Shown here piece after piece: positions 48,462-60,666 of a stretch of 64,000 nucleotides of DNA. The notes below the pieces were generated by a model, which saw nothing but the letters and a program-made list of their open reading frames with translations, was not told the DNA's origin and searched no databases. The stretch is from NCBI RefSeq assembly GCF_010730575.1, contig NZ_AP022614.1, positions 3,224,001 through 3,288,000 on the forward strand. Reading direction: 5' to 3'. The stretch's first letter is position 1. Each line of letters begins with the position of its first letter. The DNA is from Mycobacterium parmense. Its GTDB lineage: Bacteria; Actinomycetota; Actinomycetes; Mycobacteriales; Mycobacteriaceae. A program made the translations under genes and the position numbers.

Positions 48462-49835
48462 TTGCCTGCATCCGAGCCGGGACTGCGCCGCGTGTCGGTT
48501 CACGCCGGCGCCGCCGTCGTCGACCTGGTGCTGCCCGCCGAGACCCCGGTAGGCGTGCTGCTCCCGTCGATCGTCGACCTGCTGCCGGATCAGCGCGGCG
48601 ACGACGGTTGGGTGGGGACGCGACACCAGCTGTCGCTGCCCGGCGCGGCCCCGCTCGACACCTCGACCACACTGGTGCAGAACGATATTCCCGACGGCGC
48701 CGTCCTGGTGCTGAGCCGCCCCGCGACACCGTTGCCCGCTCCCCGCTTCCACGACGCCGCCGAGGCCCTGGCGCAGGCGCCGGGGCCCGGGTCCCGGGTC
48801 CTCAGCCGGCGCGCGATCCGCCTCACCGCCGCGGTGGCGGCGGCCTGCGTGACCGTCGCCGGGCTGGCGACGCTGATCTGGACGTCCCGCATCGACGCCG
48901 GCGCAAGGGAAGTCGTCTCGGTCGCCACGGCGTCGGCCGCCTTGGTCGCGCTGCTCCTCGCGGTGATCGCGCAGCGGTCGTACCGGGACGGGGCCGTCGG
49001 CCTGACGCTGGGTTTGGCCACCGTGGCCTTCGCCACGGCGACCGGTTTCCTCGCAGTGCCCGGCGGCCCCGGCGCCCCGCACGTCCTGCTGGGCGCGACG
49101 GCGACGGCCGTCACCTCGGTGGTGACCATGCGCGCGGCCGCCTGCGGCCTCGCCACGTTCACGGCGACGTCGGCCCTGGCCCTGATCGTCGCGCTGGCGG
49201 CGTCGGCGGCCCTGCTCACCGCCGCCCCCCTGCGCGCCGTGGGTGCGGCATCGGCGTTGGTGTCCGTCGGCCTGCTCGGCGTCGCGGCGCGGCTGTCGAT
49301 CCTGCTGGCGGGGTTGTCGCCGCGGCCCTCGGACCCCGGTGATCCCGCGCTCGCCGACCGGGCCGCGCGCGCCGAGTGCTGGCTGTCCGGCCTGCTCACG
49401 GCGTTCGCCTCGTCGGCCGCCGGGGGCGCGGTGGTCACCGTGCTCGCCGGCGCGCCCGGCCTGTCGTGCACCGCTTTCGGCGCCCTCACCGGCGCACTGC
49501 TGCTGCTGCGCGCCCGATCCGCCGGCCGCAGCGGCGAGGCGCTGACGTTCACCGCCGGCGGCACGGCCGTCGTCGTGGCGACCCTGACCGTTGCGGCCTC
49601 GCGCGCCCCGGCACCCGCCGCGTGGGTCGTCGCGGTCACCGCGGGGCTGGCCGCCGCGGCGCTGTACCTGGGGTTCGTCGCCCCCGAGCGGCGGCCCTCG
49701 CCGGTCGCGCGCCGCGGCGTCGAGCTGCTGGAGTGCGCGGCGCTGGTCGTGCTGGTTCCGCTGACCTGCTGGGTGTGCGGCCTGTACGGGGCGGTGCGGG
49801 CACTGGACATCCCGCGACTCGCCGATCTTCGGTGA
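48462..49835 (+). CDS. eccD4: ESX-4 membrane channel protein EccD4
   Basis: The 457-aa protein has an N-terminal ubiquitin-like domain (residues about 8-90: [34 protein letters not shown]). About eleven membrane helices starting near residue 120 ([20 protein letters not shown]) run to the C-terminus. EccD dimers form the bulk of the ESX inner-membrane pore. TTG 48462 is the start, with AAAGGGG 6 bases upstream. It overlaps mycP4 by GTGA. Confidence 0.93.
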   Translation: MPASEPGLRRVSVHAGAAVVDLVLPAETPVGVLLPSIVDLLPDQRGDDGWVGTRHQLSLPGAAPLDTSTTLVQNDIPDGAVLVLSRPATPLPAPRFHDAAEALAQAPGPGSRVLSRRAIRLTAAVAAACVTVAGLATLIWTSRIDAGAREVVSVATASAALVALLLAVIAQRSYRDGAVGLTLGLATVAFATATGFLAVPGGPGAPHVLLGATATAVTSVVTMRAAACGLATFTATSALALIVALAASAALLTAAPLRAVGAASALVSVGLLGVAARLSILLAGLSPRPSDPGDPALADRAARAECWLSGLLTAFASSAAGGAVVTVLAGAPGLSCTAFGALTGALLLLRARSAGRSGEALTFTAGGTAVVVATLTVAASRAPAPAAWVVAVTAGLAAAALYLGFVAPERRPSPVARRGVELLECAALVVLVPLTCWVCGLYGAVRALDIPRLADLR

Positions 49836-51124
49836 AGATCCCACGCCTGCTGGCGGTTTCGGCGTTGGCGGCGGCATGGGTCATCGCATCACCGGTGGCG
49901 CACGCGGTCTCGCCGCCACCCATCGACGACACGTGGCTGCCCAAGCCCGGACTGCCGGCGCCACCGTGGCCGACGGTGCAACGCGAGGTGTGTGCGCAGA
50001 TACCGTCAGGGCCGGGCCCCGATCAGGAACTCGGCGACCTGCCGCGGGTCTGGCGACTGACCCGCGGCGCGGGGCAACGGGTCGCGGTCATCGACACCGG
50101 CGTGTCGCGCCACCGCGGGTTGCCCGACGTGGTGCCCGGCGGCGATTACGTGTCCACCGGCGACGGCGTGCAGGATTGCGACGCGCACGGCACGCTCGTG
50201 GCCGGAATCATCGCTGCGGCGGCGGGGTCGGAAGCCGATGGCTTCCGCGGAATGGCGCCCGAGGCCACCGTGGTCAGCATCCGGCAGTCCAGCGCGAAGT
50301 TCGCGCCCGCCCACGACCGGGCCCGGGCCGGGGTGGGCGATGTCGAGACCCTGGCGAAAGCCGTCCGGACGGCCGCCGACCTCGGCGCGTCGGTGATCAA
50401 CATCTCCTCGGTCGCCTGCGTTCCGGTCACCTCGGGACTCGACGATCGCGCTCTGGGCGCCGCGCTGGCGTACGCGGTCGACGTCAAGAACGCCGTCGTC
50501 GTAGCCGCGGCGGGCAACACCGGCGGCGAGGCGCCCTGCCCGCCGCAGCGGCCCGACGCGACGTGGGAGAACGTCACGGTGGCCGTCAGCCCCGCCTGGT
50601 ACGACGACTTGGTGCTGACCGTCGGGTCGGTCGATCGGGAGGGCGAGCCGTCGCCGTTCACGCTGGCCGGCCCGTGGGTGGACGTCGCCGCCCCCGGCGA
50701 GGCGGTGCCTTCGCTCGGTTCGCAACCGGTCTCCGGCACCAGTTACGCCGCGCCGGTGGTCAGCGGGCTCGCCGCACTGATCCGCGCCCGGTTCCCGGCG
50801 CTGAACGCTCGACAGGTGATGCAGCGCATCGAGTCGACCGCACACCACCCGCGCGCCGGGCGCGATCCGCGCGTCGGCAACGGCACCGTCGACGCCCTGG
50901 CCGCCGTCAGCACCGAGGCGTCCCCGCGTCCCACGGCCGCCCCGAGGCCCGTGCCGGTCACCCGAGCGCCCCACGCCGGCGCCCCAAGCCCGCGCGCCCG
51001 CGACTTCGCGCTGCGCGGCGCGGCCGCCTGCCTGCTCGCCCTCGGGGTCGCTTTGGCGCTCGGCGCGGCGCGAGGCCGGTTACGGCGCGGCGATGTCCGG
51101 TCCGGTGGCGTCTCGCGCGACTGA
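49832..51124 (+). CDS. mycP4: ESX-4 mycosin protease MycP4
   Basis: The 430-aa subtilisin-like serine protease begins with a signal peptide (LLAVSALAAAWVIASPVAHA). The triad is D in VAVIDTGVSRH, H in DCDAHGTLVAGI and S in VSGTSYAAPVVSG; the oxyanion Asn is in VVAAAGNTGG. A C-terminal membrane helix (AAACLLALGVALALGA) anchors it outside the membrane. GTG 49832 overlaps eccD4. Its 3' end overlaps eccB4, on the other strand, by 45 bp. Confidence 0.95.
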   Translation: MKIPRLLAVSALAAAWVIASPVAHAVSPPPIDDTWLPKPGLPAPPWPTVQREVCAQIPSGPGPDQELGDLPRVWRLTRGAGQRVAVIDTGVSRHRGLPDVVPGGDYVSTGDGVQDCDAHGTLVAGIIAAAAGSEADGFRGMAPEATVVSIRQSSAKFAPAHDRARAGVGDVETLAKAVRTAADLGASVINISSVACVPVTSGLDDRALGAALAYAVDVKNAVVVAAAGNTGGEAPCPPQRPDATWENVTVAVSPAWYDDLVLTVGSVDREGEPSPFTLAGPWVDVAAPGEAVPSLGSQPVSGTSYAAPVVSGLAALIRARFPALNARQVMQRIESTAHHPRAGRDPRVGNGTVDALAAVSTEASPRPTAAPRPVPVTRAPHAGAPSPRARDFALRGAAACLLALGVALALGAARGRLRRGDVRSGGVSRD

Positions 51125-52462
51125 CGCGCGCTGCCTGCTCAGTTCCGGTCCGCACGGGAGGGCGGCCAGCACGGGCCAGGGCGCGGGGATCGGCTCGGCG
51201 AGGCCGAGGTCATGCGCGGCGTCGTCGTCGCGCACGGCGAACCGCACCCCGGCGTCGGTGACCAGGTAGCGCGTGCCGTCCCGGCCGTCGCCCCGCACGT
51301 AGGCACTGCGGCCCGGCGGCAGATAAACCGCGTCGAGTGCCGGACCGCGTCCATCGGCTTGCGCCAGGGTCAGCGGCGTCTGACCGGCCGGCACCGGCGG
51401 CGCGCTCGCGGTCAGCAGCGCGGCGCGCGCGTCGGCCACGTCCCGCGCGACGCACAGCGTGCCGTCATCGCCCACCAGCGTCGGGGCGTGGTCGGGATAG
51501 CCGGCCACCGGCAGCGCGTCGACGACCGCGGCGGCACGGACGACGTCGGGTGCCACCGCGATGGCGTTCGTGGTGCCCCGCGAATCGGCGAAACGCAGGA
51601 GATCGGCGGCCACCTGCCCGATCCGCTGGACGCCGCCGGGCAGCACCGCGTAATTCTCGTCACCGTCGGCGCGGCTCACCCGCAACACGCTGCCCACCGG
51701 GAACCCCGCCGCACCGGGAACCTCACCGAGAACTCGCCGGATCCGCGGTGCGGCGATCGGCGGCGCTTCGGGCAGGGCGCTCAGCAACCACGACGACACG
51801 GGGCGAGGGGCGCGGCCCTCCAGCCGCAGCGCCCGCACCACCGCCGCGTCGGCGAGATCGATCACCGCGCGCTGCCCGTCGTAGAGCAGGAAGGTCGGCG
51901 AACCGGAGACCGGGACGGCCAGGACGGCTTGGCCGGTGGGCAGTCGACCGACGGACGCCGCCCCGGCGCCGCCGACGACGACCGTCGTCGCCGCCCCGCC
52001 GGGGCCGTCGCATACGGTCCAGCCCGCTTCTTCGGCGGGCAGCGGCGAGCCCACGAACGACGGCGCGCCCGGAATGCCCAGCAGCGGCCCGCGTTTGACG
52101 TTCGCGAGATCGGCCTCACGGACCTTGAGCGGATCGCCGGCCGTCGCCGCCACCAACCGCGCCGAGGCCAGGTTCGGCACCGGGTGCCAGGTGTCACCCA
52201 CGCGCACGTACAGCGCCCCGGACCGCTCACCGATCACGATCTGCGCCCGGTCCAGCGCCGGGTGCGGTCGCAGCAAACCCAGCAACGCGCACCCCGCCAG
52301 CGCGACGGCCGCCACGACCGACCCGACGGTCAGGGAGATCGCCTGTGCCCGCAAACGGGCGCCGCAGGCGACGAAGTCACCGCCCAGCAACGCGCACTCG
52401 AGGCGCCGGAGCAGGAACCGATAACCGCTGAGGTACAGCCATGCCGGCTGGCTGTGCAGCAC
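51080..52462 (-). CDS. eccB4: ESX-4 membrane component EccB4
   Basis: The 460-aa protein has the EccB N-terminal signature LYLSGYRFLLRRLECALLGGD, a single membrane helix near residues 44-66 (ISLTVGSVVAAVALAGCALLGLL) and a large periplasmic domain. That domain contains the usual IVIGERSGALYVRVGDTWHPVPNLASARLV. GTG 52462 begins the frame. It converges with mycP4 and is divergent from the cutinase genes. No eccE4 gene is present beside it. Confidence 0.94.
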   Translation of the reverse strand: MLHSQPAWLYLSGYRFLLRRLECALLGGDFVACGARLRAQAISLTVGSVVAAVALAGCALLGLLRPHPALDRAQIVIGERSGALYVRVGDTWHPVPNLASARLVAATAGDPLKVREADLANVKRGPLLGIPGAPSFVGSPLPAEEAGWTVCDGPGGAATTVVVGGAGAASVGRLPTGQAVLAVPVSGSPTFLLYDGQRAVIDLADAAVVRALRLEGRAPRPVSSWLLSALPEAPPIAAPRIRRVLGEVPGAAGFPVGSVLRVSRADGDENYAVLPGGVQRIGQVAADLLRFADSRGTTNAIAVAPDVVRAAAVVDALPVAGYPDHAPTLVGDDGTLCVARDVADARAALLTASAPPVPAGQTPLTLAQADGRGPALDAVYLPPGRSAYVRGDGRDGTRYLVTDAGVRFAVRDDDAAHDLGLAEPIPAPWPVLAALPCGPELSRQRASVARDATGPDIAAP

Positions 52463-52583
52463 CGATGCCCCCTGATCTGCGGATCCGTTGTGAACACGTT
52501 AGAGAGCCGGCCGCCCGCCCGGTCTCGCCCATCCACAGGTCAGCGAATTTTCGGTCCTCGCTCACAGCGCGTAAAATCGCGTC

Positions 52584-53420
52584 GTGATCAGTCACCGCTT
52601 ACGTGGCCTGCTCGGTGCAGGCGCGCTGGCCGCCGCCACGGGCCTGCTGGCGAGCCCGGGATCCGCGCCGATCGCCTCCGCCGACGACTGCCCGGACGTC
52701 GAGGTCATCTTCGCCCGCGGCACCAACGAGCCCCCCGGCCTGGGCCGCGTCGGCGACGCCTTCGTCGACTCGCTGCGTCAGCAGACCAACGGATTGAACA
52801 TCCTGCCGTACGGCGTGAACTACGCGGCCAGCAAGCTGCAGCTGCACGGCGGCGACGGCGCCAACGACACGATCGACCGCGTCAAGAAGAGCGTGGAGAA
52901 GTGCCCGAGCACCAAGATCGTGCTGGGCGGCTACTCCCAGGGCGCGTCGGTGATGGACATCGTGGCCGGTGTTCCCATCGGCGGCATCAACTGGGGCAGC
53001 TCGCTGCCGCCGCAGTATGCGAGCAACATCGCGGCCGTCGTCACCTTCGGCGACGTGGCCGACCGCGCCGGCGGCACGCTGCCCAGCCAGAGCGCGCTGC
53101 TGGGCTCCAAGGCGCTCGACCTGTGCAACCCCAACGACCCGATCTGTCATGCGGGCCCGGGCAACGAGTGGAGCGGCCACACCGAGGGCTACGTCCCCGT
53201 CTACACCACCCAGGCCGCGGCGTTCGTCGCATCCAAGCTGCTGGGCGCCGGCCAGCAGGTGCCTGGTTACGGGCCGCAGCTGCCGGGACCGCAGTCGCCC
53301 GGATACGGGCCGCAGTCGCCGGTCAACGGACAGCTGCCCCCCTCGATCCACGGAAACGTGCCGGGGCCGAGTTCGCCGGAAGACTCGATTCCGCCGTCAC
53401 CGCAAGCCCCTCTCGTCTGA
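52584..53420 (+). CDS. cut3: Secreted cutinase-like lipase Cut3
   Basis: The 278-aa exported esterase has a signal peptide ending near ASA-DDCPD (residue 34). Catalytic Ser is in [11 protein letters not shown], Asp in CNPNDPICH and His in [11 protein letters not shown], with disulfide cysteines as in cutinases. The C-terminal tail is Pro/Gly/Gln-rich with short repeats ([19 protein letters not shown]), longer than in the M. tuberculosis protein. GTG 52584 starts it. It is followed by a second cutinase 42 bp away. Confidence 0.93.
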   Translation: MISHRLRGLLGAGALAAATGLLASPGSAPIASADDCPDVEVIFARGTNEPPGLGRVGDAFVDSLRQQTNGLNILPYGVNYAASKLQLHGGDGANDTIDRVKKSVEKCPSTKIVLGGYSQGASVMDIVAGVPIGGINWGSSLPPQYASNIAAVVTFGDVADRAGGTLPSQSALLGSKALDLCNPNDPICHAGPGNEWSGHTEGYVPVYTTQAAAFVASKLLGAGQQVPGYGPQLPGPQSPGYGPQSPVNGQLPPSIHGNVPGPSSPEDSIPPSPQAPLV

Positions 53421-53462
53421 ATCGTTACCGTCGCGCGATCTTCGCGCCCCTAACATCGTTGT

Positions 53463-54101
53463 GTGAGGCTCACACCGTTCAAGCTGGTCGCCGCGTTTCT
53501 TGCGCTGGCCGCTCTGTGGGTGGTGGTTCCTCGCCTGATCCCGCACGCCTGGGCGTCCTGCCCCGGCGTTCAAGTGGTGTTCGCCCGGGGCACCGACGAA
53601 CCGCCCGGCGTTGGGCGGGTCGGGGAGGCCTTCGTGAGCGCGCTGCGCCAGCAGACCCGCAGAAGCGTCGGCGTGTACGGGGTCAACTACCCGGCCAATA
53701 AGGACTTCCTGGCCGCCACGAACGGCGCGAACGACGCCAGCAACCAGATCCAGCAGATGGCGGACAACTGCCCCGACACCAAGCTGGTGCTCGGCGGTTA
53801 CTCGCAGGGCGCCGCCGTCGTCGACATCGTCACCGCCGCGCCGCTTGCCGGATTCGGCTTCCGCGACCCGCTGCCTGCCACGGCGGCCGATCACGTGGCC
53901 GCGGTCGCGCTGTTCGGGAACCCGTCCGGCCGGGCGGGTGGGTTGATGAGCGCCCTGAGCCCGAATTTCGCGGGCAAAATCATCGACCTGTGCAACCCCG
54001 GCGACCCGATCTGCTCGCCGGGCAATCTCTGGGCCGCGCACCTCGGTTATGTGCCCACGCTGACCAACCAGGCGGCGAGTTTCGTCGCCGCCAGGGTCTA
54101 G
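53463..54101 (+). CDS. cut4: Secreted cutinase-like lipase Cut4
   Basis: This 212-aa paralogue of the preceding cutinase shares [28 protein letters not shown]. Catalytic Ser is in [11 protein letters not shown], Asp in CNPGDPICS and His in [10 protein letters not shown]. The N-terminal hydrophobic segment ([19 protein letters not shown]) is a signal or anchor. GTG 53463 is the start. Its stop and that of convergent truA share the tetranucleotide CTAG at 54098-54101. Confidence 0.93.
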   Translation: MRLTPFKLVAAFLALAALWVVVPRLIPHAWASCPGVQVVFARGTDEPPGVGRVGEAFVSALRQQTRRSVGVYGVNYPANKDFLAATNGANDASNQIQQMADNCPDTKLVLGGYSQGAAVVDIVTAAPLAGFGFRDPLPATAADHVAAVALFGNPSGRAGGLMSALSPNFAGKIIDLCNPGDPICSPGNLWAAHLGYVPTLTNQAASFVAARV

Positions 54102-54958
54102 CGGGTCCGCAGGTCCCGGGTGATCAGGTTGCGTGCGCTCAACTGGTCGTCGGGCGGATAGTCGACGCCGACCAGCGTCAGCCCGTGCGCGGGCGCGGCG
54201 GCGAAGTCGCTGGATCGATCTGTGGCGGTGAGTAATTCGCGGCACCACGACACCGGCCGCCGACGTTCGCCGACGGCCAGCACGGCACCCACGAGCGAGC
54301 GCACCATCGACCAGCAGAACGCGTCGGCGCTGACGTGCGCGGTGATCAGGTCGCCGTCGCGCGACCAGGCGAACCGCTGCAGGTCGCGAATGGTGGTGGC
54401 GTTCTCCCGGTGCCGGCAGAACGCCGCGAAATCGTGCAACCCCAGCAGGTCTCGTGACGCGGCCGTCATCGCCTCCAGGTCCAGGTCGCGCGGCCACGCA
54501 GCGATGAAGCGGGCCTGGAGCGGCTCCACGCCGTAGGGCGCCGTCGACAGCCGGTAGCGGTAGTGGCGCCGCAGCGCCGAGAACCGTGCGTCGAAACCGT
54601 CAGGGGCGCAAGCGATGTCCAGGACCCGGACGTCGGTCGGCAGGAAGCGCCCGAGACGACGCAACAACGGCACGAACTCCGCTTCGCCGACGCGCGGCGA
54701 GCGCGGGTACGCGTTGGGCAGCGCCGCGCACGGCACATCGGCGTGGGCCACCTGCGCGGTGGCATGAACGCCGGCGTCGGTGCGGCCCGCCGCGCGTAGG
54801 CGCACCGGCGTGCGGAAGATCGTCGTCAGCGCCTCATCGAGGACGCCCGCGACCGTGCGCTGGCCGGCCTGCGCCGCCCAGCCCGCGAAACCGGTTCCGT
54901 CATAGGCGATGTCGAGCCGCAGACGGACGGTCTCGTCGTCAGCTCTCGGTGGCCTCAT
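54098..54958 (-). CDS. truA: tRNA pseudouridine synthase A
   Basis: It modifies U38-U40 in tRNA anticodon arms. The catalytic aspartate is in [18 protein letters not shown]. Other family marks are [31 protein letters not shown] and [17 protein letters not shown]. Two ATG starts exist, 54958 (286 aa) and 54982 (294 aa), each within a copy of a 24-bp duplication in the rplQ tail. I prefer 54958, which adds no more than the conserved domain needs. It overlaps rplQ by 20 bp. Confidence 0.95.
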   Translation of the reverse strand: MRPPRADDETVRLRLDIAYDGTGFAGWAAQAGQRTVAGVLDEALTTIFRTPVRLRAAGRTDAGVHATAQVAHADVPCAALPNAYPRSPRVGEAEFVPLLRRLGRFLPTDVRVLDIACAPDGFDARFSALRRHYRYRLSTAPYGVEPLQARFIAAWPRDLDLEAMTAASRDLLGLHDFAAFCRHRENATTIRDLQRFAWSRDGDLITAHVSADAFCWSMVRSLVGAVLAVGERRRPVSWCRELLTATDRSSDFAAAPAHGLTLVGVDYPPDDQLSARNLITRDLRTR

Positions 54959-55544
54959 TCGGCTCGTCGGCTTCGGCCTCATTCGGCTCGGCGGTCTCGG
55001 CCGCGGCGGTCTCGGCTTCGGCGGTCTCGGCCGGTTCGGCGGCCTCGTCGGCCGTCGGGCCGACCGCTTCCTCGGGCTCCACGGCCGCCTGCGGGGCGGC
55101 CGCGGCGGCCACGGGTGCAGACCCGCTCTCGGACCGCTTCTGCGAAGCGCTCGCCCGCCGCGCCCGGTCGGCCTCCGACGTCACCGTCTTCTCCCGCACC
55201 AGTTCGATGACGGCCATGGGAGCGTTGTCGCCCTTGCGCGCCTCGACCTTGATGATGCGGACGTACCCGCCGTTGCGGTCGGCGTAGAACGGCCCGATCT
55301 CGTCGAACAGGGCGTGCACGACGTCCTTGTCGCGGATCTTCTTCAGAACCTCTCGGCGGTTGTGCAACGTGCCCTTCTTCGCATGCGTGATCAGCTTCTC
55401 CGCATACGGCCGCAGCGCCCGCGCCTTGGGCTCGGTGGTCTTGATCCGGCCGTGCTCGAACAGCGACGTGGCCAGGTTGGCCAGAAGGGCCTTCTGGTGC
55501 GACGACGACCCGCCGAGGCGAGGGCCCTTGGTGGGCTTGGGCAT
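54939..55544 (-). CDS. rplQ: 50S ribosomal protein L17 with long acidic tail
   Basis: The conserved L17 core is residues 1-120 ([23 protein letters not shown] at the start, [24 protein letters not shown]). The remaining 80 residues are an Ala/Glu/Thr/Pro-rich acidic extension ([20 protein letters not shown]), as in other mycobacteria. The tail contains a 24-bp duplication around 54953-54990. It follows rpoA by 37 bp. Confidence 0.97.
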   Translation of the reverse strand: MPKPTKGPRLGGSSSHQKALLANLATSLFEHGRIKTTEPKARALRPYAEKLITHAKKGTLHNRREVLKKIRDKDVVHALFDEIGPFYADRNGGYVRIIKVEARKGDNAPMAVIELVREKTVTSEADRARRASASQKRSESGSAPVAAAAAPQAAVEPEEAVGPTADEAAEPAETAEAETAAAETAEPNEAEADEPNEATES

Positions 55545-55581
55545 TGCTGACGCTCCTGTCTAGATGTTCAAGACCGCTCGG

Positions 55582-57361
<1,780 letters not shown>

Positions 57362-57372
57362 GATTTACCTCC

Positions 57373-57789
57373 CTAGACCCTTCTCCGCTTGGGGGGACGG
57401 CAGCCGTTGTGCGGCTGCGGCGTGACGTCGGAGATCGCACCGACCTCCAGGCCCGCGGCCTGCAGCGACCGGATCGCGGTCTCCCGGCCCGAACCCGGGC
57501 CCTTGACGAACACGTCCACCTTGCGCACCCCGTGCTCCTGTGCCTTGCGGGCCGCGTTCTCGGCGGCCAGCTGGGCGGCGAACGGGGTCGACTTGCGGGA
57601 GCCCTTGAATCCGACGTGGCCCGACGACGCCCAGGCGATGACGTTGCCCTGCGGGTCGGTGATGCTCACGATGGTGTTGTTGAACGTGCTCTTGATGTGG
57701 GCGGCGCCGTGCGGGATGTTCTTCTTTTCCCGCTTGCGGGTCTTCTGCCCCTTCTTGGGAGCCGACGAGGTTGTCTTCTTCGGTGGCAT
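57373..57789 (-). CDS. rpsK: 30S ribosomal protein S11
   Basis: The 138-aa protein has [18 protein letters not shown] and the C-terminal [26 protein letters not shown]. The N-terminus is a lysine-rich extension typical of actinobacteria. It is 3 bp after rpsM. Confidence 0.98.
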   Translation of the reverse strand: MPPKKTTSSAPKKGQKTRKREKKNIPHGAAHIKSTFNNTIVSITDPQGNVIAWASSGHVGFKGSRKSTPFAAQLAAENAARKAQEHGVRKVDVFVKGPGSGRETAIRSLQAAGLEVGAISDVTPQPHNGCRPPKRRRV

Positions 57790-57792
57790 CGG

Positions 57793-58167
57793 TTACCTGG
57801 CCTTCTTCTTGCCGGCGATGGTGCGCTTGGGGCCTTTCCGGGTCCGCGCGTTGGTCTTGGTCCGTTGGCCGCGCACCGGCAGGCCGCGACGGTGCCGCAG
57901 GCCCTGGTAGCAGCCGATCTCGATCTTGCGGCGGATGTCGGCCTGCACCTCACGCCGCAGGTCGCCCTCGACCTTGAGGTTGGCTTCGATGTAGTCACGA
58001 AGGTGGGTCAGCTGGTCGTCCGTGAGATCGCGCGAGCGCAGATCGCGGTCGATGCCGGTGGCCGCCAGGATTTCGTTGGACCTGGTGCGGCCGATGCCGA
58101 AAATGTAGGTCAGCGCGATCTCCATCCGCTTGTCACGCGGCAGATCGACGCCCACTAGTCGAGCCAT
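57793..58167 (-). CDS. rpsM: 30S ribosomal protein S13
   Basis: The 124-aa protein has [33 protein letters not shown] and the basic tail [27 protein letters not shown]. It separates from rpmJ by 172 bp, where I see no gene. Confidence 0.98.
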   Translation of the reverse strand: MARLVGVDLPRDKRMEIALTYIFGIGRTRSNEILAATGIDRDLRSRDLTDDQLTHLRDYIEANLKVEGDLRREVQADIRRKIEIGCYQGLRHRRGLPVRGQRTKTNARTRKGPKRTIAGKKKAR

Positions 58168-58339
58168 GAGTGGCGTTTCCTCTTTCTCAGCGAAGGTCTA
58201 ATCCCAGCCCGTTCCCGCCTGCTGCGGCGGGGCCCGGCCTCCGTCCGGGCGTGATGAGCGGCCTGTCCGCTCAGTGGCGCTGGGAGGTCAGCATTCAGTT
58301 GTGTGGCGCCGCGCCCGCGGCTCGAGGCGAGAGTCCGGC

Positions 58340-58453
58340 TCAGCCCTGGCGCTGCTTGTGGCGCGGATCGGAGCAGATCACCATGACCCGCCCATGCCGA
58401 CGGATCACCCTGCACTTGTCACAGATTGGCTTGACGCTCGGGTTCACCTTCAC
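58340..58453 (-). CDS. rpmJ: 50S ribosomal protein L36
   Basis: The 37-aa zinc-ribbon form begins [20 protein letters not shown] and ends [13 protein letters not shown], with C11, C14, C27 and H32 as metal ligands. GTG 58453 starts it. It is too short for most automated calls but complete. Confidence 0.96.
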
Positions 58454-58505
58454 GGCTGTTCGATCCTGTTCTTCTGCTCGTCGGTTGCTTGTCTCGGGCT
58501 TCTCG

Positions 58506-58727
58506 TCACTTGTACCGGTACACGATGCGGCCCCGGGACAGGTCGTAGGGGGACAACTCCACCACCACCCGGTCCTCGGGCAGGATGCGGATGTAGTGCT
58601 GCCGCATCTTGCCGCTGATGTGGGCGAGCACCTTGTGACCGTTCTCCAGCTCAATGCGGAACATCGCATTGGGCAGGGGCTCGACCACGCGGCCCTCGAC
58701 CTCTATGGCACCGTCTTTCTTGGCCAT
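58506..58727 (-). CDS. infA: Translation initiation factor IF-1
   Basis: This 73-aa S1-fold protein starts [41 protein letters not shown]. It is the first gene of the infA-rpmJ-rpsM-rpsK-rpsD-rpoA-rplQ-truA operon. The 255 bp upstream, before the divergent response-regulator gene, should hold its promoter. Confidence 0.98.
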
Positions 58728-58982
58728 AACTTCTTAAGAGTCCTCGTCTTTGGTTTCGTATCGCTTTTGGCGCCCACTTCGGCGCAACATTGAACACCGA
58801 CTTCGAACGTGAGCCGGTGACAGGAAATTCCTAGGGACTTGGCACACAGAAAGCCGGCGCGCATGACGCACCGTCGGTCAACGATACCTTGTGTATGGGC
58901 CGGACCCAAATCGCTGTAAGGGGAATCGGGCCGGCCGGCACGACCTGCCGCATGCGGCCTGACGAGCGCATACTTGAGCGCG

Positions 58983-60662
58983 ATGACGAAACCAGGTGCC
59001 GGCGGCGCGGCTCAGTCCCGCAAGCCCGTGATGCTGACCGTCGACGACGATCCCGCGGTCTCGCGGGCCGTTGCCCGCGACCTGCGCCGCCACTACGGCG
59101 AGGAGCACCGGATCGTGCGCGCGGAGTCCGGGGCGGACGCGCTGGGCACGCTCAAGGAACTCAAGCTGCGCGGCGAGACGGTCGCGGTGCTGATCGCCGA
59201 CTACCGGATGCCGCAGATGAGCGGCATCGAGTTCCTCGAGCAGGCCATGGACCTCTATCCGGCGGCGCGCCGGGTGCTGCTGACCGCGTATGCCGACACC
59301 CACGCCGCCATCGATGCGATCAACGTCGTCGACCTCGACCACTATCTGCTCAAGCCGTGGGACCCGCCCGAGGAGAAGTTCTACCCCGTCATCGACACCC
59401 TGCTGGACGCCTGGCGCGCCGCGCCCGAGCACCCGATCCCGCACACCAAGGTGATCGGGCACCGCTGGTCGGCCCGGTCCTGGCAGGTGCGCGACTTTCT
59501 GGCCCGCAACGGGTTGTACTACACCTGGTTCATGGCCGACGAGCCGGACGGCGAACGCCTGCTCAACGCCGCCGGCGCGGACTCGCTGCGGTTGCCCGTC
59601 GTGGTCACCGAGCGCGGCGCCACCCTGGTCGAGCCCTCCGACGCCGAGCTCGCCGACACGCTGGGCCTCACCACCAATCCCTCGCAGGACTTCTACGACC
59701 TGATCGTCATCGGCGGTGGACCCGCGGGGCTGGCGGCGGCCGTGTACGGGGCGTCCGAGGGCCTGCGCACGGTCCTCATCGAGCGCACCGCCACGGGCGG
59801 ACAGGCCGGCCAGAGCTCGCGGATCGAGAACTACCTGGGCTTTCCCGACGGCGTGTCGGGCGGCCAGCTGGCCGACCGCGCGCGCCGACAGGCCGAGAAG
59901 TTCGGCGCGGAGCTGATCACCGCCCGCAAGGCGGTCGCCTTGGAGGTCAACGGCCCCAAGCGCACCGTGCGATTCGCCGACGGAGGGGCCGTCGACGCAC
60001 ATGCCGTCATCCTGGCCACCGGCGTCGCCTACCGGAACCTCGAAGCCGAGGGGTGCAACGAGCTGAACGGCTGCGGCGTCTACTACGGCGCCGCGGTGTC
60101 GGTGGCATCCGAATGCGAGGACGAAGAGGTCTACGTGGTCGGCGGGGCCAATTCGGCGGGTCAGGCCGCGATGTATCTCTCCCGCAAGGCCAAGGCGGTG
60201 ACGATCGTCGTGCGCGCCCCGTCGCTGCAGGCGTCGATGTCGTACTACCTGATCCAGCAGATCGAGGCGACACCCAACATCGCCGTGCGCACCTGCACCG
60301 AGGTGCACCGCGCCACCGGCGACGGCCACCTCGAGAAGCTGACGCTGCGCAACAACCGCACCGGCGACACCGAGGACGTCACCTGCGCGCGGCTGTTCAT
60401 TTTCATCGGTGCCGCGCCGCGCACCGAATGGCTCGACGGCGTGCTGGCCCGCGACGCCCACGGCTTCATCCTCACTGGCCCCGACCTGCGCAACGTGTGC
60501 GGCTGGACGCTGGACCGCCCGCCGCACCACCTGGAAACGAGCGTTCCCGGGGTGTTCGCCACCGGGGACGTCCGGTCGGCGTCCGCCAAACGCGTCGCGG
60601 CCGCCGTCGGCGAAGGATCGATGGCCGTGATGCTGGTCCACCGCTACCTCGCCGAGTCGTAG
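58983..60662 (+). CDS. Response regulator fused to Grx-like and thioredoxin-reductase-like flavoenzyme domains
   Basis: Domains of this 559-aa protein in order: (1) a REC domain with D21-D23 acidic pocket, phosphoacceptor D73 in IADYRMP, T101 and K124 (LLKPW); (2) a glutaredoxin-like segment, residues about 150-215, where the active-site CxxC is replaced by SARS in GHRWSARSWQVRDFL; (3) a TrxR-type flavoprotein with FAD motif DLIVIGGGPAGLAAAVYGA, NADPH motif VVGGANSAGQAAMYLS and FATGDVRSAS. The TrxR redox CxxC is absent (GCGVYYGAAVS). ATG 58983 is used; TTG 58974 is an alternative. The sensor kinase gene follows by 4 bp. Phosphorylation probably controls an NADPH-using flavoenzyme; the reaction is unknown. 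Confidence 0.88.
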   Translation: MTKPGAGGAAQSRKPVMLTVDDDPAVSRAVARDLRRHYGEEHRIVRAESGADALGTLKELKLRGETVAVLIADYRMPQMSGIEFLEQAMDLYPAARRVLLTAYADTHAAIDAINVVDLDHYLLKPWDPPEEKFYPVIDTLLDAWRAAPEHPIPHTKVIGHRWSARSWQVRDFLARNGLYYTWFMADEPDGERLLNAAGADSLRLPVVVTERGATLVEPSDAELADTLGLTTNPSQDFYDLIVIGGGPAGLAAAVYGASEGLRTVLIERTATGGQAGQSSRIENYLGFPDGVSGGQLADRARRQAEKFGAELITARKAVALEVNGPKRTVRFADGGAVDAHAVILATGVAYRNLEAEGCNELNGCGVYYGAAVSVASECEDEEVYVVGGANSAGQAAMYLSRKAKAVTIVVRAPSLQASMSYYLIQQIEATPNIAVRTCTEVHRATGDGHLEKLTLRNNRTGDTEDVTCARLFIFIGAAPRTEWLDGVLARDAHGFILTGPDLRNVCGWTLDRPPHHLETSVPGVFATGDVRSASAKRVAAAVGEGSMAVMLVHRYLAES

Positions 60663-60666
60663 ACCC

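Noticed and set aside
51212..53701. 829-aa frame spanning eccB4, cut3 and cut4
   Set aside because: It crosses three genes with good domains on both strands and has no motif of its own.
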